A stretch of DNA of 64,000 nucleotides from NCBI RefSeq assembly GCF_000010665.1, contig NC_012796.1:868001-932000 (forward strand). The letters run 5' to 3'. Below are positions 35,504 through 44,830 of this stretch, piece by piece (the stretch's first letter is position 1; each line of letters opens with the position of its first letter). Origin of the DNA: Solidesulfovibrio magneticus RS-1. GTDB taxonomy: Bacteria > Desulfobacterota > Desulfovibrionia > Desulfovibrionales > Desulfovibrionaceae. The notes beneath the pieces were generated by a model, which worked only from the letters and a program-made list of their open reading frames with translations, searched no databases and was not told the origin of the DNA. Both the position numbers and the translations under genes were made by a program.

Positions 35504-37057
35504 ATGGCAACGCATCCCCGCCTTCTGATCGGGTTTCGCACCTGGCTCATGATCTTGTCGGTTTTTTCCGCCCTGCCCATGATCGCCTTTTCCATCACTT
35601 CCTTAAGCTACATCGCGCGCGGCCAATATGTCCTCGAGGCCGGTCAGTTGCGCCGGGCCACCACCATCCTGGCCCATGACCTCGACGGCTATTTTGCCGC
35701 CCGGGAAGCCATGCTGCGCACCCTGGCCGCCAGCGACGCGGCCATGCGCGGCGACATCGACGAACTCTACCGCCATGCCCGCCGCATCGCCCATAAAGCC
35801 TCGGACCAGTTTGCCGTGGCCCTGGTTGACCGGCAGGGGCGCATCCTGTTTCATACCATGGAGCCCTACGGCGACCCCCTGGGCGAGACCCGCGAGACGG
35901 AACAGATCGCCCGCGTGTTGGCCACCGGCGAGCCCAGCGTCTCGCCGGCCTATGACGGGCCGGTTTCCAGACAGCGTGTGGTGGCCTTGGACGTGCCCAT
36001 GAGCGGGGAAATGTTCCAGCGCTATTGCCTGCGCGCCGTCATTGCCGTGGCCGACGTGGAAGCCTTGCTGGTCCGCAAGCATCTTTCTCCGGGCTGGATG
36101 GCCGCCTATCTGGACCAGGACAAGCCGGTGGCGGCGGCCCGGGCAGACGACGCAGGCCGGCTCCTGGCCATGACCGATGGCGGCGAAGGGGGGCGGGGCG
36201 TTTTTTTTCCGCGCGCCAACGGCATCGGGGAGGAGGAACTGGTGGAAACGGCGGTGGCCGGCGTCGGAACCTGGGGCTGGCGGGCGGCGGTGAGCGTGCC
36301 GGAGTCCACTTTTGCCCGGCCTCTTCGCGCCTTGCTGCTGCGTTTTGTGGCCGCCGCCGCCGTCTGTCTCGGCATTGGCCTTGTGGCCTCGTTCTATCTG
36401 GCCAAACGGTTGGGGCGGGAGATGGGCACGTTGCTGGAACCTGCTTCCGCCCGGGGGGGCGAGCAAAGGGCTTGCCAGATCGATCCCGGCATCATCATTC
36501 GGGAGATCGGCGAGGTGCGGGCCTGTCTGCTGGCGGCCCGGGACCGCGAGGAACAGGCCAAGATCGACTCCCTGACCGAACTGCCGGGACGGGCGCTTTT
36601 CTGGGAAATGGCCAGGGAGCTGGAGCGCCAAGGCCGCGAGAACACTGATGTCGGATTGGCCGTCATGTTCATTGATCTCGACGGGTTCAAGCAGATAAAT
36701 GATCTGCATGGCCATGATCGGGGCGATTGGGTGTTGCGCCGCACGGCCGAGGTGCTGCGCGACATCGTGCGCGACAAGGACGTGGTGGGGCGGCTTGGCG
36801 GCGACGAGTTCGCCGTCTGTCTGGCCGCGCCCGTCGGGCAGGTGCAAAACGCGGCCGCTGCCATTGCCGAGCGCGTCGTGGCGGGCATAGGCGGCATCGG
36901 CTTCGGCATCGGCTGCAGCATCGGCGTGTCGGTGTGTCTGGCCTGCACGCCGAGCCTGTCCCGGGCCTTGGCCCTGGCTGATCAGGCCATGTACGAGGCC
37001 AAGCGCCTGGGCAAAAACCGCTACGTGCTGCGCGAGGACACGACCCTGGAGGATTGA
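35504..37057 (+). CDS. membrane diguanylate cyclase with Cache sensor
   Basis: Protein of 517 residues likely making cyclic di-GMP. A transmembrane helix (LMILSVFSALPMIAFSITSL, about 16-35) and a second near residue 275 flank a double-Cache-like periplasmic sensor. A short linker leads to a GGDEF domain beginning IDSLTELPGRALFWEM. The active site is RLGGDEFAV. No RxxD inhibitory site is evident just ahead of it, so product inhibition may be absent. No EAL domain is attached. It ends only 10 bases from a convergent gene. Confidence 0.92.
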   Translation: MATHPRLLIGFRTWLMILSVFSALPMIAFSITSLSYIARGQYVLEAGQLRRATTILAHDLDGYFAAREAMLRTLAASDAAMRGDIDELYRHARRIAHKASDQFAVALVDRQGRILFHTMEPYGDPLGETRETEQIARVLATGEPSVSPAYDGPVSRQRVVALDVPMSGEMFQRYCLRAVIAVADVEALLVRKHLSPGWMAAYLDQDKPVAAARADDAGRLLAMTDGGEGGRGVFFPRANGIGEEELVETAVAGVGTWGWRAAVSVPESTFARPLRALLLRFVAAAAVCLGIGLVASFYLAKRLGREMGTLLEPASARGGEQRACQIDPGIIIREIGEVRACLLAARDREEQAKIDSLTELPGRALFWEMARELERQGRENTDVGLAVMFIDLDGFKQINDLHGHDRGDWVLRRTAEVLRDIVRDKDVVGRLGGDEFAVCLAAPVGQVQNAAAAIAERVVAGIGGIGFGIGCSIGVSVCLACTPSLSRALALADQAMYEAKRLGKNRYVLREDTTLED

Positions 37058-37066
37058 CGGCCGGGA

Positions 37067-38374
37067 TCAGCGCGGTATGCGCGCCAGTCCCACCCAGACG
37101 AAGGAATACAGCGACAGGGCGTACATGGCCCCGGCCAGGACGCCGGTGACCGGCAGGGTGCGGTTGGCCGCCGGGGCGAACCGGGCCAGCACCAGTCCGG
37201 CCATGGCCCCGATGGGGAAGAGGTAGCGGCCCTGGGCCTGGAAATCATTGTTCCAGGAATGCCAGGTGGACTGGAAGATGGTCAGCCCGCCAAAGACCAG
37301 AAAGACGAGCAGGGCGCTGATCCCGCCCCGGCCGCCGTGCAGGGCCACGGCCACGGCCAGGGCCCCGGCCAGGGTCCAGAACAGGTAGCCGATGTAGCGG
37401 TAAAACAGCAGCGGCGCGTAGATCTTCATGTAGTCGTAGACGCCAAAGGAGGTGCGAAACGACCAGATATGCCAGTCCCAGATGGTGAAAAGCTGGGGAT
37501 AGGTCAGGCCCTGGTCGCGCATCTTGAGCCCCCAGAACTGGGTTCCCGCTTCCTGGGACGACGGTTTGTATTCTTTCTCCGCGTATTTCTCGGCGTTAAG
37601 CGTCGGCACTTCCGGCCGCACCGTGCGGTTGACATAGACGTTGTAGCTCCAGCGCGCCCCAAAAAGCAGCGCCGCCACGGCAAAGACCAGAACGGCTTTT
37701 TTGGCCGCCGTCTTCATGTCGCCGGCTGCCCGGCCGCAGACCCCGAAAAAGGCCAGCACGAATCCGGCGAACACGTAGTAGTTTTGCTTGGAGATGCAGA
37801 GAAGCCCCAGGAGCAGGCCAATGGCCACGAGCCGTCGCGCCTGGAGCCGGTCCGGGCCGCCCGGTCCGGGCAAGGCCGGCACGTCGGCCCGGGCCGCCAC
37901 GTAGACCAGGCAAAACGACAGGAACAGGGGCAGGGCGTCGCCGTTGAAATACGAGAAGACGTACCAGATTTGCGGCGTGATAAAAAGCGGCAGGAAGGCG
38001 ATCTTGCGGTCGTCTGGCAGGCGCAGGAACAGGACCATGAGCACGGCGAAGAGAAAGACGTTGAAAAAGCGCAGGGCCAGATAGTCCTGGCCCAGCAGCG
38101 GCAGGACCACGGCGGCGAACTTGCCAGCGAAGAAATAGACCACGTCGAGCTGTTGCAGGTAGCTTACGCCGTAGTTGCTGAATGTGTTGGCCAGCCGGGG
38201 ATCGTCCATGGCCGGCAGATCCCAATAGGTGATGAAAAACCGGCCGGCGCTGACGTGGTCGGCCTCGTCGGGGTGGACGTTGAAGCGGCTCTCAAACGCC
38301 ATGGCGCTCATGGCCGCCAGGATGGCGGCGGCCACGAGCCCCAGGATCAGATTCTTGACGACGGTTTTACCCAT
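37067..38374 (-). CDS. DUF2142/GT-C-like membrane protein
   Basis: Polytopic membrane protein of 435 residues with about 11 helices. The first loop has NVHPDEADHVSAGRFF, where acidic residues resemble the catalytic Asp/Glu region of GT-C glycosyltransferases and DUF2142 proteins. The C-terminal region includes SWNNDFQAQGRYLFP, also typical of DUF2142. It would use a polyprenyl-phosphate sugar to modify envelope glycans (family inference). Its start follows the hemC stop by three bases on the minus strand, so they are co-transcribed although no functional link is obvious. Confidence 0.8.
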   Translation of the reverse strand: MGKTVVKNLILGLVAAAILAAMSAMAFESRFNVHPDEADHVSAGRFFITYWDLPAMDDPRLANTFSNYGVSYLQQLDVVYFFAGKFAAVVLPLLGQDYLALRFFNVFLFAVLMVLFLRLPDDRKIAFLPLFITPQIWYVFSYFNGDALPLFLSFCLVYVAARADVPALPGPGGPDRLQARRLVAIGLLLGLLCISKQNYYVFAGFVLAFFGVCGRAAGDMKTAAKKAVLVFAVAALLFGARWSYNVYVNRTVRPEVPTLNAEKYAEKEYKPSSQEAGTQFWGLKMRDQGLTYPQLFTIWDWHIWSFRTSFGVYDYMKIYAPLLFYRYIGYLFWTLAGALAVAVALHGGRGGISALLVFLVFGGLTIFQSTWHSWNNDFQAQGRYLFPIGAMAGLVLARFAPAANRTLPVTGVLAGAMYALSLYSFVWVGLARIPR

Positions 38375-38377
38375 GCC

Positions 38378-39313
38378 TCAGGATGCGCCGGCCTTGTAGA
38401 CGGCGTCAAGCACGGCCTTGGCGCCCCGGGCCAGGACGGCCTCGGCCACGGCCACGCCCAGGGCGGTTGCCTGGCTGCGCGGGCCGGAGGCGGCTTCGCG
38501 GAAGGTCTGGCCGGTTTCCGGGTCGGCCACCAAGCCCTCCAGGTGGATCATGTCCCCGTCGATGACGGCGTGGGCGGCGATGGGCACCTGGCAGCCGCCT
38601 TCCAGATGTCCCAGGAAACCGCGCTCGGCGGCCACGGCGTCGTGGCTTTCGGGATGGTCGAAAAAGGCCAGCATGGCGGCGGTTTCCGGGTCATCCAGGC
38701 GGTATTCGATGCCCAGCGCCCCCTGGGCGGCGGCCGGCAGGAACTCCGGCGGCCCCAGGCGCACGGCCTTTGGCGCGGACAGTTCCAGGCGATTGAGGCC
38801 GGCGGCGGCCACGATGATGGCGTCGAACTGGCCGTCGAGAAGCTTTTTGACCCGGGTGTCCAGGTTACCGCGCAGGTCCACGATGGCCAGATCCGGGCGC
38901 AGGGCCAGCAGCTGGGCCTTGCGGCGCAGGCTGCTCGTGCCCACCGTGGCCCCCTGGGGCAGGGCGGCCAGGGAGTCGTAGGCCACCGACAGCAGCCGGT
39001 CGCACGGGTCCTCGCGCTCGGGCACGATGCCGACCACCAGGCCGGCCGGCTGTTCGGCAGGCACGTCCTTCATGGAATGCACGGCCAGATCGGCCCGGCC
39101 GTCGAGAAGGGCTTCCTCGATTTCCTTCACGAACAGCCCCTTGCCGCCCACCTTGGCCAACGGCACGTCCAGGATGATGTCGCCCTTGGTCTTGATGGGG
39201 AGCAGGTCCACGGCCAAGCCCGGATGGGTCTGGCGCAGCCGGTCGGCCACGTGGTTGGCCTGCCACAGGGCCAGTTTGCTGCCTCGGGTGGCGATGACGA
39301 GTTTTTCGCGCAT
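38378..39313 (-). CDS. hemC: hydroxymethylbilane synthase (porphobilinogen deaminase)
   Basis: Cytoplasmic enzyme of 311 residues condensing four porphobilinogen units into hydroxymethylbilane for haem, sirohaem and corrinoid synthesis. The N terminus [41 protein letters not shown] and [11 protein letters not shown] are family landmarks. The dipyrromethane cofactor attaches to Cys241 ([11 protein letters not shown]). The Met at 39313 gives the normal length; the open frame continues upstream through the neighbour without family sequence. It is upstream of the membrane glycosyltransferase-like gene. Confidence 0.97.
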   Translation of the reverse strand: MREKLVIATRGSKLALWQANHVADRLRQTHPGLAVDLLPIKTKGDIILDVPLAKVGGKGLFVKEIEEALLDGRADLAVHSMKDVPAEQPAGLVVGIVPEREDPCDRLLSVAYDSLAALPQGATVGTSSLRRKAQLLALRPDLAIVDLRGNLDTRVKKLLDGQFDAIIVAAAGLNRLELSAPKAVRLGPPEFLPAAAQGALGIEYRLDDPETAAMLAFFDHPESHDAVAAERGFLGHLEGGCQVPIAAHAVIDGDMIHLEGLVADPETGQTFREAASGPRSQATALGVAVAEAVLARGAKAVLDAVYKAGAS

Positions 39314-39407
39314 GGGGTTCCGGTGGTTGGATGGCGTTTGCGGGCAGGGCCGGCGTGGTTTGCCGCGCCGGCCGGGCCTGTCTTGAAAGGCGTTTCGATG
39401 CGCCTGG

Positions 39408-39644
39408 CTAGTGGCAGGTGGCGCAATTGCCGCCGGCGCAGCCCGAGCAGCCGCCCCCGCCGCCGGCGGAGGCCGTGCGCGCGCCGGTCTGGCCGGGCTT
39501 GGTGCGGGCGCGGCAGGCGGACATGAGTTTCTTGGTGTCGCCCGAGGCGCACTGGGGGCAGGGCGGGGTGGTGGTGGCCGAGCTGGAAGCCATTTCCTCG
39601 AACTCGGCGCCGCATTTGTTGCAGCAGTATTCGTAAAGCGGCAT
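39408..39644 (-). CDS. FmdB-family zinc ribbon protein
   Basis: Small protein of 78 residues beginning [16 protein letters not shown], the FmdB/CxxC zinc ribbon signature, with the second CPQC pair. The C-terminal part is Gly/Cys-rich ([13 protein letters not shown]), providing extra metal ligands. It is probably a regulatory or metal-handling protein; the family has no settled function. It is positioned between hemC and the phosphoheptose isomerase gene on the same strand. Confidence 0.88.
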   Translation of the reverse strand: MPLYEYCCNKCGAEFEEMASSSATTTPPCPQCASGDTKKLMSACRARTKPGQTGARTASAGGGGGCSGCAGGNCATCH

Positions 39645-39755
39645 GGCGATGCTCCTTGAAACAATACCGGCGCTTGCGCCGGGAGGTCTGGTCGAATGCC
39701 TTGTCAGATAAGCCCTTTCGGCCTGTCGGCAAGGGGATGGTCCGCGCCGGCCGGC

Positions 39756-40370
39756 TTAGTGGTCCTCGAGATAAGGGCCAAGCTCCATGACCGCCTCGAA
39801 GAGGTAGTGGTCCACGAGCTTGCACAAAAGGTGGCCGATGGTGGCGTGGACTTCCTGGATATGGGCCGTTCGGTCGCTGGGCACCAGCAGGGCGTAGTCG
39901 CAAAGCGGCACGATGGCCCCGTTGCGTCCGGCCAGTCCCACGGTGACGCAGCCCTTGTCCCGGGCGGCGCGCAGGGCGGCCAGGACGTTGGGGCTGTTGC
40001 CCGAGGTGGAGATGCCCACCACCACGTCGCTTGGCCCGGCCAAGGCCTGGACCTGCTTGGCGAAAACCCGGTCGAAGCCGTAGTCGTTGCCGATGGCGGT
40101 CAGGGCCGAGGAATCGGTGGTCAGGGCCAGGGCCGGCAGGGGCGGGCGCTCCAGCTCGAACCGGTTGACGAATTCGGCGGCCAGGTGCTGGGCATCGGCG
40201 GCCGAACCGCCGTTGCCGCAAAAAAGGATCTTGCCGCCCCGGGCCAGGGCCACGGCCATGGTGCGGGCGGCGGCGTCCACCAGCTCGGCGTGGTCGGTGA
40301 AAAACCGGGCGCGCGCGGCGGCGGCCTCCTCGACGTAGGAGGCGATGAGACGAAGGGCGTTTTCCGACAT
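39756..40370 (-). CDS. gmhA: phosphoheptose isomerase (SIS domain)
   Basis: Cytoplasmic enzyme of 204 residues, GmhA family, converting sedoheptulose 7-phosphate to D-glycero-D-manno-heptose 7-phosphate for LPS core. The SIS signature is [33 protein letters not shown] and [18 protein letters not shown] contain catalytic and metal-binding side chains of the family. The Met at 40370 gives the normal length. It is divergent from the shikimate-kinase-like gene. Confidence 0.92.
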   Translation of the reverse strand: MSENALRLIASYVEEAAAARARFFTDHAELVDAAARTMAVALARGGKILFCGNGGSAADAQHLAAEFVNRFELERPPLPALALTTDSSALTAIGNDYGFDRVFAKQVQALAGPSDVVVGISTSGNSPNVLAALRAARDKGCVTVGLAGRNGAIVPLCDYALLVPSDRTAHIQEVHATIGHLLCKLVDHYLFEAVMELGPYLEDH

Positions 40371-40449
40371 GGGGTTCCTTATGGCGACGGCGGCATGCGC
40401 CGTCCGGGTCCCCTTGTAGCCAAACGGCGGCCCGCTGACAACGCCGCGC

Positions 40450-40479
40450 TTGCGGTTTGAATTCCGCCACAAATAGGCT
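40450..40479 (+). promoter_or_regulatory. candidate promoter of the shikimate-kinase-like gene
   Basis: TTGCGG (40450) and TAGGCT (40474) are spaced by 18 bases in the divergent gap, 37 bases before the start codon. Confidence 0.3.
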
Positions 40480-40516
40480 AGGCTTGGCAATCAACGCGAA
40501 GGCGGGACAAGGCAGC

Positions 40517-41047
40517 ATGGAACCGACGCTTCTAGGCCGGGTATCCGATGAACGGTGCGTGAGTCTCATAGGCATGGCCGGAGCCGGCAAGACCACCCTG
40601 GCCGGGCTTCTGGCCCGACGCCTGGGCTGGGCCTGTCTGGACACCGACCGTCTCATCGAGGCCCAGTGCCGCGCCCCCTTGCCCGACATCCTGGCCGGTC
40701 AGGGACTGGCCGGCTTTCTGGCCCTTGAAGAAGACGTGGTGGCCGGGCTTGGCGTCAAGCGTTGCGTGGTGGCCACGGGCGGTTCCGTGGTCTACGGAGC
40801 CCGGGCCATGGCCCGCCTCAAATCCATGGGGCCGGTGGTCTACCTGTCCATTGATCTGCCCACCTTCCTGGCCCGGGTGGGCGATCCCGGGGAACGCGCC
40901 TTTGTCATGCCCGCCGGCCTGACCATGGCCGACGTCTACGCCGAGCGCCAACCCCTGTACGCCGCCGCCGCCGACCTCACCGTCGCCAGCTGCGGCACGA
41001 CGCCCGAGGCCTGCGTCGAAACCATCCTGCAAGGAATCCGGTCGTGA
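40517..41047 (+). CDS. shikimate-kinase-like small-molecule kinase
   Basis: P-loop kinase of 176 residues. The Walker A is GMAGAGKTTLAG. DTDRLIEAQ is the shikimate kinase-type Asp. VVATGGSVV and YAERQPLYAAAADLTV are similar to AroK. However, the segments for shikimate binding (the usual FRxxE and GGG) read FLALEED and GGS, so the substrate may differ. Genetic work on Desulfovibrio has assigned homoserine kinase activity to a shikimate-kinase-like protein; this one may be that type. The Met at 40517 is preferred to the in-frame upstream Met. It overlaps the next gene by four bases. Confidence 0.85.
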   Translation: MEPTLLGRVSDERCVSLIGMAGAGKTTLAGLLARRLGWACLDTDRLIEAQCRAPLPDILAGQGLAGFLALEEDVVAGLGVKRCVVATGGSVVYGARAMARLKSMGPVVYLSIDLPTFLARVGDPGERAFVMPAGLTMADVYAERQPLYAAAADLTVASCGTTPEACVETILQGIRS

Positions 41048-41652
41048 CCGTATCGTTTCCCGCCTCCCGCACCCGGGCGGTCCTCAAAAAACTGACGGCG
41101 CTCTACGCCGACATGGACGCGGCCTACACGGCCGCTGCCGCCGCCGCGGGCCTGTCCTGCGCCGGCTGCGCCGAAAACTGCTGCACAAGCTTTTTTCAGC
41201 ACCACACCAACGTCGAATGGCTCTACCTGCGCGAGGGCCTGGCCAAGCTCCCGCCCGAGCGCCGCCAGGCCTACGAAGACCGCGCCCGCGACTATCTGGC
41301 CCAGGCCAGGGAAGCGCTCTCGCGCGGCGAGACGCCGCAAGTCATGTGCCCGGTCAACGACGACGGCCTGTGCGGCCTCTACGGACACCGGCTTATGATC
41401 TGCCGGCTCCACGGCGTGCCCAATGTGCTCTTGGCCGGCATGAATATCCGCGAATTTCCCGGCTGCGGCCCCTGCCAACGCCTGACCGCTGGCGGCAAGG
41501 ACGCCAAGGCCATGGACCGCACGCCGCTGCTGCGCCGCCTGGCCGCCCTCGAAATGGAACTGTGGGGCAGCAAGCCCGGCCGGCCGCCCAAGGTCGACCT
41601 GACCCTGGCCGAGATGATCGTGGCCGGCGGTCCCGGCGGGCGTGAGGAGTAG
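41044..41652 (+). CDS. YkgJ-like cysteine-cluster protein
   Basis: Protein of 202 residues, related to the YkgJ/Fe-S or zinc chelating family (PF03692). Cysteines lie in LSCAGCAENCCTSFF, VMCPVNDDGLCGLYGHRLMI, and later FPGCGPCQR. The family coordinates a metal or cluster; its function is not established. It starts at GTG 41044, overlapping the kinase gene stop, so translation is coupled. The downstream palindromic repeat closes the unit. Confidence 0.85.
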   Translation: MTVSFPASRTRAVLKKLTALYADMDAAYTAAAAAAGLSCAGCAENCCTSFFQHHTNVEWLYLREGLAKLPPERRQAYEDRARDYLAQAREALSRGETPQVMCPVNDDGLCGLYGHRLMICRLHGVPNVLLAGMNIREFPGCGPCQRLTAGGKDAKAMDRTPLLRRLAALEMELWGSKPGRPPKVDLTLAEMIVAGGPGGREE

Positions 41653-41678
41653 CGGAAGAGGGAGACAAAGAGGAAGAT

Positions 41679-41717
41679 GCCTCCGGCGGCCGGGGGCCTG
41701 AGGCCCCCGGACCCCCC
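41679..41717 (+). repeat. GC-rich palindromic intergenic repeat, copy 3
   Basis: The 39-base core is identical to copies 1 and 2. Both flanks are also conserved: AGAGGAAGAT upstream and GGGGAAAGGGGTAAGGGGG downstream. Confidence 0.85.
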
Positions 41718-41778
41718 GGATGGGGAAAGGGGTAAGGGGGCCGGCGGTTGCCGCCGGGAACAGGAAAAGGGGGATGGC

Positions 41779-42315
41779 ATGGATGCCTTGCGTTGTTCGC
41801 GGCGGGCCGCCGTCGCGCTGGCCGGTGGTCTGCTTCTGGCGGCGGGCCTTATGGGCTGCGCCCGCACCACGGTGTCGCATCTCGAATCCCGGCCGGCGGT
41901 GACCGCCGCGCCGGCCAGCCTGACCATGAAATATTTCCGCTTCGAATTCACCGGCAAACCGTCCGACGCCGGCTACGTCCTTCGCGGCCGGGCCGTGCCC
42001 GTGCCCGACGATCTGCCGCCCTGGTGCGACCGGCTGGAAGAACTCACCCTGTCCGCCTACCTGCGCGACCCCTCGGGGACGGTGCTGTCCACGGCCGAGA
42101 AGCGCTATCCCGGCATGAACCTCGGCGACGGCGCGGCCGTGCCCTTCGAGTTCACGCTCTCCCCCGAAGGCGACGAGCCCGGCAACTACGGCATCTCCTT
42201 TGGCTACAAGGCCGTCTTTGGCTCCAAGGCTGCCCGCGGCGCCGTCTCTCCCGGCGGTCCGCCCCCGGCCGGGGCCGTGTTTTTCGCCGGCGAAGGGGCC
42301 GTGCGGATGCAGTAG
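41779..42315 (+). CDS. predicted lipoprotein
   Basis: Lipoprotein of 178 residues. The signal peptide has twin basic residues and the lipobox AGLMGC. The mature part begins with a Ser/Ala/Val-rich region and contains FRFEFTGKPSDAGYVLRG, with a repeated beta-strand pattern. No domain family was recognised. The start at 41779 follows AAAAGGGGG; the frame extends back into the palindromic repeat, which would be noncoding. It is followed by the ADC-like gene. Confidence 0.78.
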   Translation: MDALRCSRRAAVALAGGLLLAAGLMGCARTTVSHLESRPAVTAAPASLTMKYFRFEFTGKPSDAGYVLRGRAVPVPDDLPPWCDRLEELTLSAYLRDPSGTVLSTAEKRYPGMNLGDGAAVPFEFTLSPEGDEPGNYGISFGYKAVFGSKAARGAVSPGGPPPAGAVFFAGEGAVRMQ

Positions 42316-42439
42316 CCGGCAGGGCTTCCCGGCGGCCCCGGCCGCCTTGGCAACGAAACACCGGAGACAGGCGGGTTGTCCGGCCGCCCCTTGAGGCGAC
42401 GCCTCGGCCGCGCTTGGCCGCCCGCTCCAAGGAGAGGTC

Positions 42440-43228
42440 ATGGAAAACGCTTTCGCCAGTTTCACCGCGCCGTTCACCGCCAGCGGCCGGGCCGCCCTGG
42501 TGCCGCCGCCGCCCTGGCATTACGCCGGCTGGCTCCTCAACGTGGCCATTGCCTGCGACACCTCGGCCAGCGCCAGTCTCGTGCCGCCCGCCCTTGGCCG
42601 GCTCACCGGCTCGGGCTGCATCCATTTCGCCGATTGGCAGGCCACCACCGACGGCCGGGAACTGCTCGATCCCATCTACGCCCAGTACCGCGAAACCATC
42701 ATCATCGTGGAGATCGAACTCCCGGACGGCTCCCTGGCCAATTTCTGCCCCTTCATCTGGGTGGATCAGGACATTTCCCTCATCCGGGGCTTGCTCCAGG
42801 GCTGGCCCAAGAAATTCGGCGCGACCTCCATGACGCGCTCCCTGCCCATCGACCACCTGGCGGCCGCTCCACTTCAGGCGGGCACCAAGCTCGGGGCCTC
42901 GCTGTGCGTCAAGGATCGGCGGCTGGTGGAAGCCGCCCTGGAACTCACCGGCAATCCGGGCCGTCCCTTGGGCTTTTTGGCCAACCGCACCATCGGCTCC
43001 GTGGGCTGGCCGGACCTGACCCGGCCGGGCGAACCGCCGCACTTGCGTTGGCTTTTGCCCGACATCCGGGACAAGGTCGCCTCGCAGTGGCATGAAGCCA
43101 CGGCCCTGGTCCGGACGTTTGAGCATCCCGTGGAGGAATTGTCCCTGCTTGGCGAGCTTCGGGCCCAGACGGCCAGCGTCGGCTGGATCGGCATCACCGT
43201 GGCCGGGGCCCGGGAGGCGGCCTTGTAG
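42440..43228 (+). CDS. acetoacetate decarboxylase-family protein
   Basis: Cytoplasmic protein of 262 residues in the ADC family (PF06314). The region GLLQGWPKKFGATS (about 118-130) matches the family site where a lysine (Lys124/125) forms the Schiff base. EIELPDGSLANFCPFIWVD precedes it, as in other members. Enzymes of the family include acetoacetate decarboxylase and aldolase-dehydratases, so the substrate is uncertain. An AAGGAGAGG site precedes the ATG. It ends before a hairpin terminator. Confidence 0.83.
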   Translation: MENAFASFTAPFTASGRAALVPPPPWHYAGWLLNVAIACDTSASASLVPPALGRLTGSGCIHFADWQATTDGRELLDPIYAQYRETIIIVEIELPDGSLANFCPFIWVDQDISLIRGLLQGWPKKFGATSMTRSLPIDHLAAAPLQAGTKLGASLCVKDRRLVEAALELTGNPGRPLGFLANRTIGSVGWPDLTRPGEPPHLRWLLPDIRDKVASQWHEATALVRTFEHPVEELSLLGELRAQTASVGWIGITVAGAREAAL

Positions 43229-43311
43229 GTGCGCCGCGCCACGGTCGGGCCAAGACCGTCGTCCCAGGTCGCCCCAGAACGCGGCCAAGGCCGAGGCGCT
43301 ACAAATTTGTC

Positions 43312-43347
43312 GCGCGCCCTACACCTTTGTGGGGCGCGCCGCTTTTT
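43312..43347 (+). terminator. intrinsic terminator after the ADC-like gene
   Basis: An 8-base stem GCGCGCCC / GGGCGCGC has a 12-base loop, followed by CGCTTTTTT. Confidence 0.75.
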
Positions 43348-43543
43348 TGTCGGGCCGGCGACACGGCAAAATCGGCCTCCTGCCCCGCTTGGCGGCATTT
43401 TCGACTTTTGGCACGCCCCTTGTAATAACTCCATCGACCCCGGTGCCCGGGGACGCGGCTGGACGGGAAGTCCTCCACTCGAAAGGCTGCCTCCCCACCC
43501 CTCCTTGGCTGGTTATGGCGATGGTTAGGCGTTCCGCGTACGT

Positions 43544-43581
43544 GCAGAAGCGGCGTTGCAGCGATGCAGCGCCGCTTCTGC
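43544..43581. other. stable hairpin, GCGA tetraloop, upstream of the ABC exporter
   Basis: A 17-base stem (GCAGAAGCGGCGTTGCA with its complement, one G-U pair) is closed by a GCGA tetraloop. It lies about 115 bases before the exporter permease. No T-run follows. It could be an RNA structure in the leader. The rest of the gap 43229-43695 has a terminator and no gene. Confidence 0.5.
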
Positions 43582-43695
43582 GTGTGCGCCCCGGCCCAGG
43601 CGTCCGCCCGGGCCTGCCGCCAAACCCTTTACGCGCCCGCCCCATTGGGGTAGCGCCAAGGGGCCGGCAATCCGACCAATGTCCGGCCAAGCGCC

Positions 43696-44826
43696 ATGAT
43701 CATCCGCATCGCCCTGCGAAACCTCCTGCACGACCGGGTGCGACTGGCCGTCACGCTGACCGGCGTGGTCTTCGCCGTGGTGCTCATCGCCGTCCAGGGC
43801 GGGCTTTTCGTCGGTTTCACCCGGGCCACCTCCTGCGTCATCGAGAATACCGAGGCCGAAGTCTGGGTCGCCTCGCGGGGCGTGCGCAATTTCGACGTCA
43901 CCCACCCCCTGCCCGACCACAAGTACCACCAGATCCTCGGCGTGCCCGGCGTGGGCCGGGCCGAGCGCTTCATCGTGCGCTTCGCCAACTGGAAAAAGCC
44001 GGCCGGCGGCCAGGAATCGGTGGAGATCATCGGCTTTGACCCTGGCTCGGGCCTGGGGCGGCCGTGGATCGTCACGGCCGGTTCGGAAGCGGCCTTGCTG
44101 CTGCCCGATACCGTGGCCGTGGACGAAATCTATCTGGCCAAGCTCGGGGTCAAGGGCCTGGGCGATCGGGCCGAGATCAACGACCGTCGGGCCAGGGTGG
44201 TGGCGCTGACGCGCGGCATCCGGTCGTTCACCACCTCGCCCTATATCTTCACCTCCTACGAAAACGGCCTCAAGTACGCGAGCCTGGGCCGCAGCCAGAG
44301 CGCCTACGTGCTGGTGCGCCCGGCCCCGGGTGTTGCGGCCGAAGCCTTGCGCGACGCCATCGCCGCCGGTGTGCCCGACGTGGACGTCTTCACCCGCGAG
44401 GAGTTCGCCCGCAAAACCCAGCACTACTGGATGTTCACCACCGGAGCCGGCATGGCGCTTTTAATTGCCGCCTCCCTTGGGCTGGTGGTCGGCGGTGTGG
44501 TGGTGGCCCAGACGCTCTACGCCACCACCGTGGACCATCTGCCGGAATTCGGCACCTTGCGGGCCATGGGCGCGCCCGGGGGCTACATCCACCGCATCAT
44601 CGTGGCCCAGGCCGTGGCCGCCGCCCTGGTGGGCTACGGCTTTGGCATCGTCATCAGCTATTTCCTGGTCGGCCTGGCCGAGCGGGGTGGGGCGTCCATC
44701 GTGCTGCCGCCGGGCATGGCCGTGGGGCTGTTTTTTCTCACCGTCGTCATGTGCGTGACGGCCGGGCTGGTCTCCATCCGCAAGGTGACGAGCATCGACC
44801 CGGCCATGGTCTTCCGGGGAGCCTGA
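43696..44826 (+). CDS. ABC exporter permease (DevC/MacB-type)
   Basis: Membrane protein of 376 residues with one N-terminal helix (about 18-40), a large extracytoplasmic domain (about 42-255) and three C-terminal helices. This is the FtsX/MacB/DevC permease layout. The C-terminal region contains GTLRAMGAPGGYIHRIIVAQA, the typical coupling segment. With the ATPase and HlyD-like genes immediately after it, it forms a DevBCA-like tripartite exporter. The substrate is not known. No outer-membrane channel gene is adjacent. Confidence 0.9.
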   Translation: MIIRIALRNLLHDRVRLAVTLTGVVFAVVLIAVQGGLFVGFTRATSCVIENTEAEVWVASRGVRNFDVTHPLPDHKYHQILGVPGVGRAERFIVRFANWKKPAGGQESVEIIGFDPGSGLGRPWIVTAGSEAALLLPDTVAVDEIYLAKLGVKGLGDRAEINDRRARVVALTRGIRSFTTSPYIFTSYENGLKYASLGRSQSAYVLVRPAPGVAAEALRDAIAAGVPDVDVFTREEFARKTQHYWMFTTGAGMALLIAASLGLVVGGVVVAQTLYATTVDHLPEFGTLRAMGAPGGYIHRIIVAQAVAAALVGYGFGIVISYFLVGLAERGGASIVLPPGMAVGLFFLTVVMCVTAGLVSIRKVTSIDPAMVFRGA

Positions 44827-44830
44827 CGCC

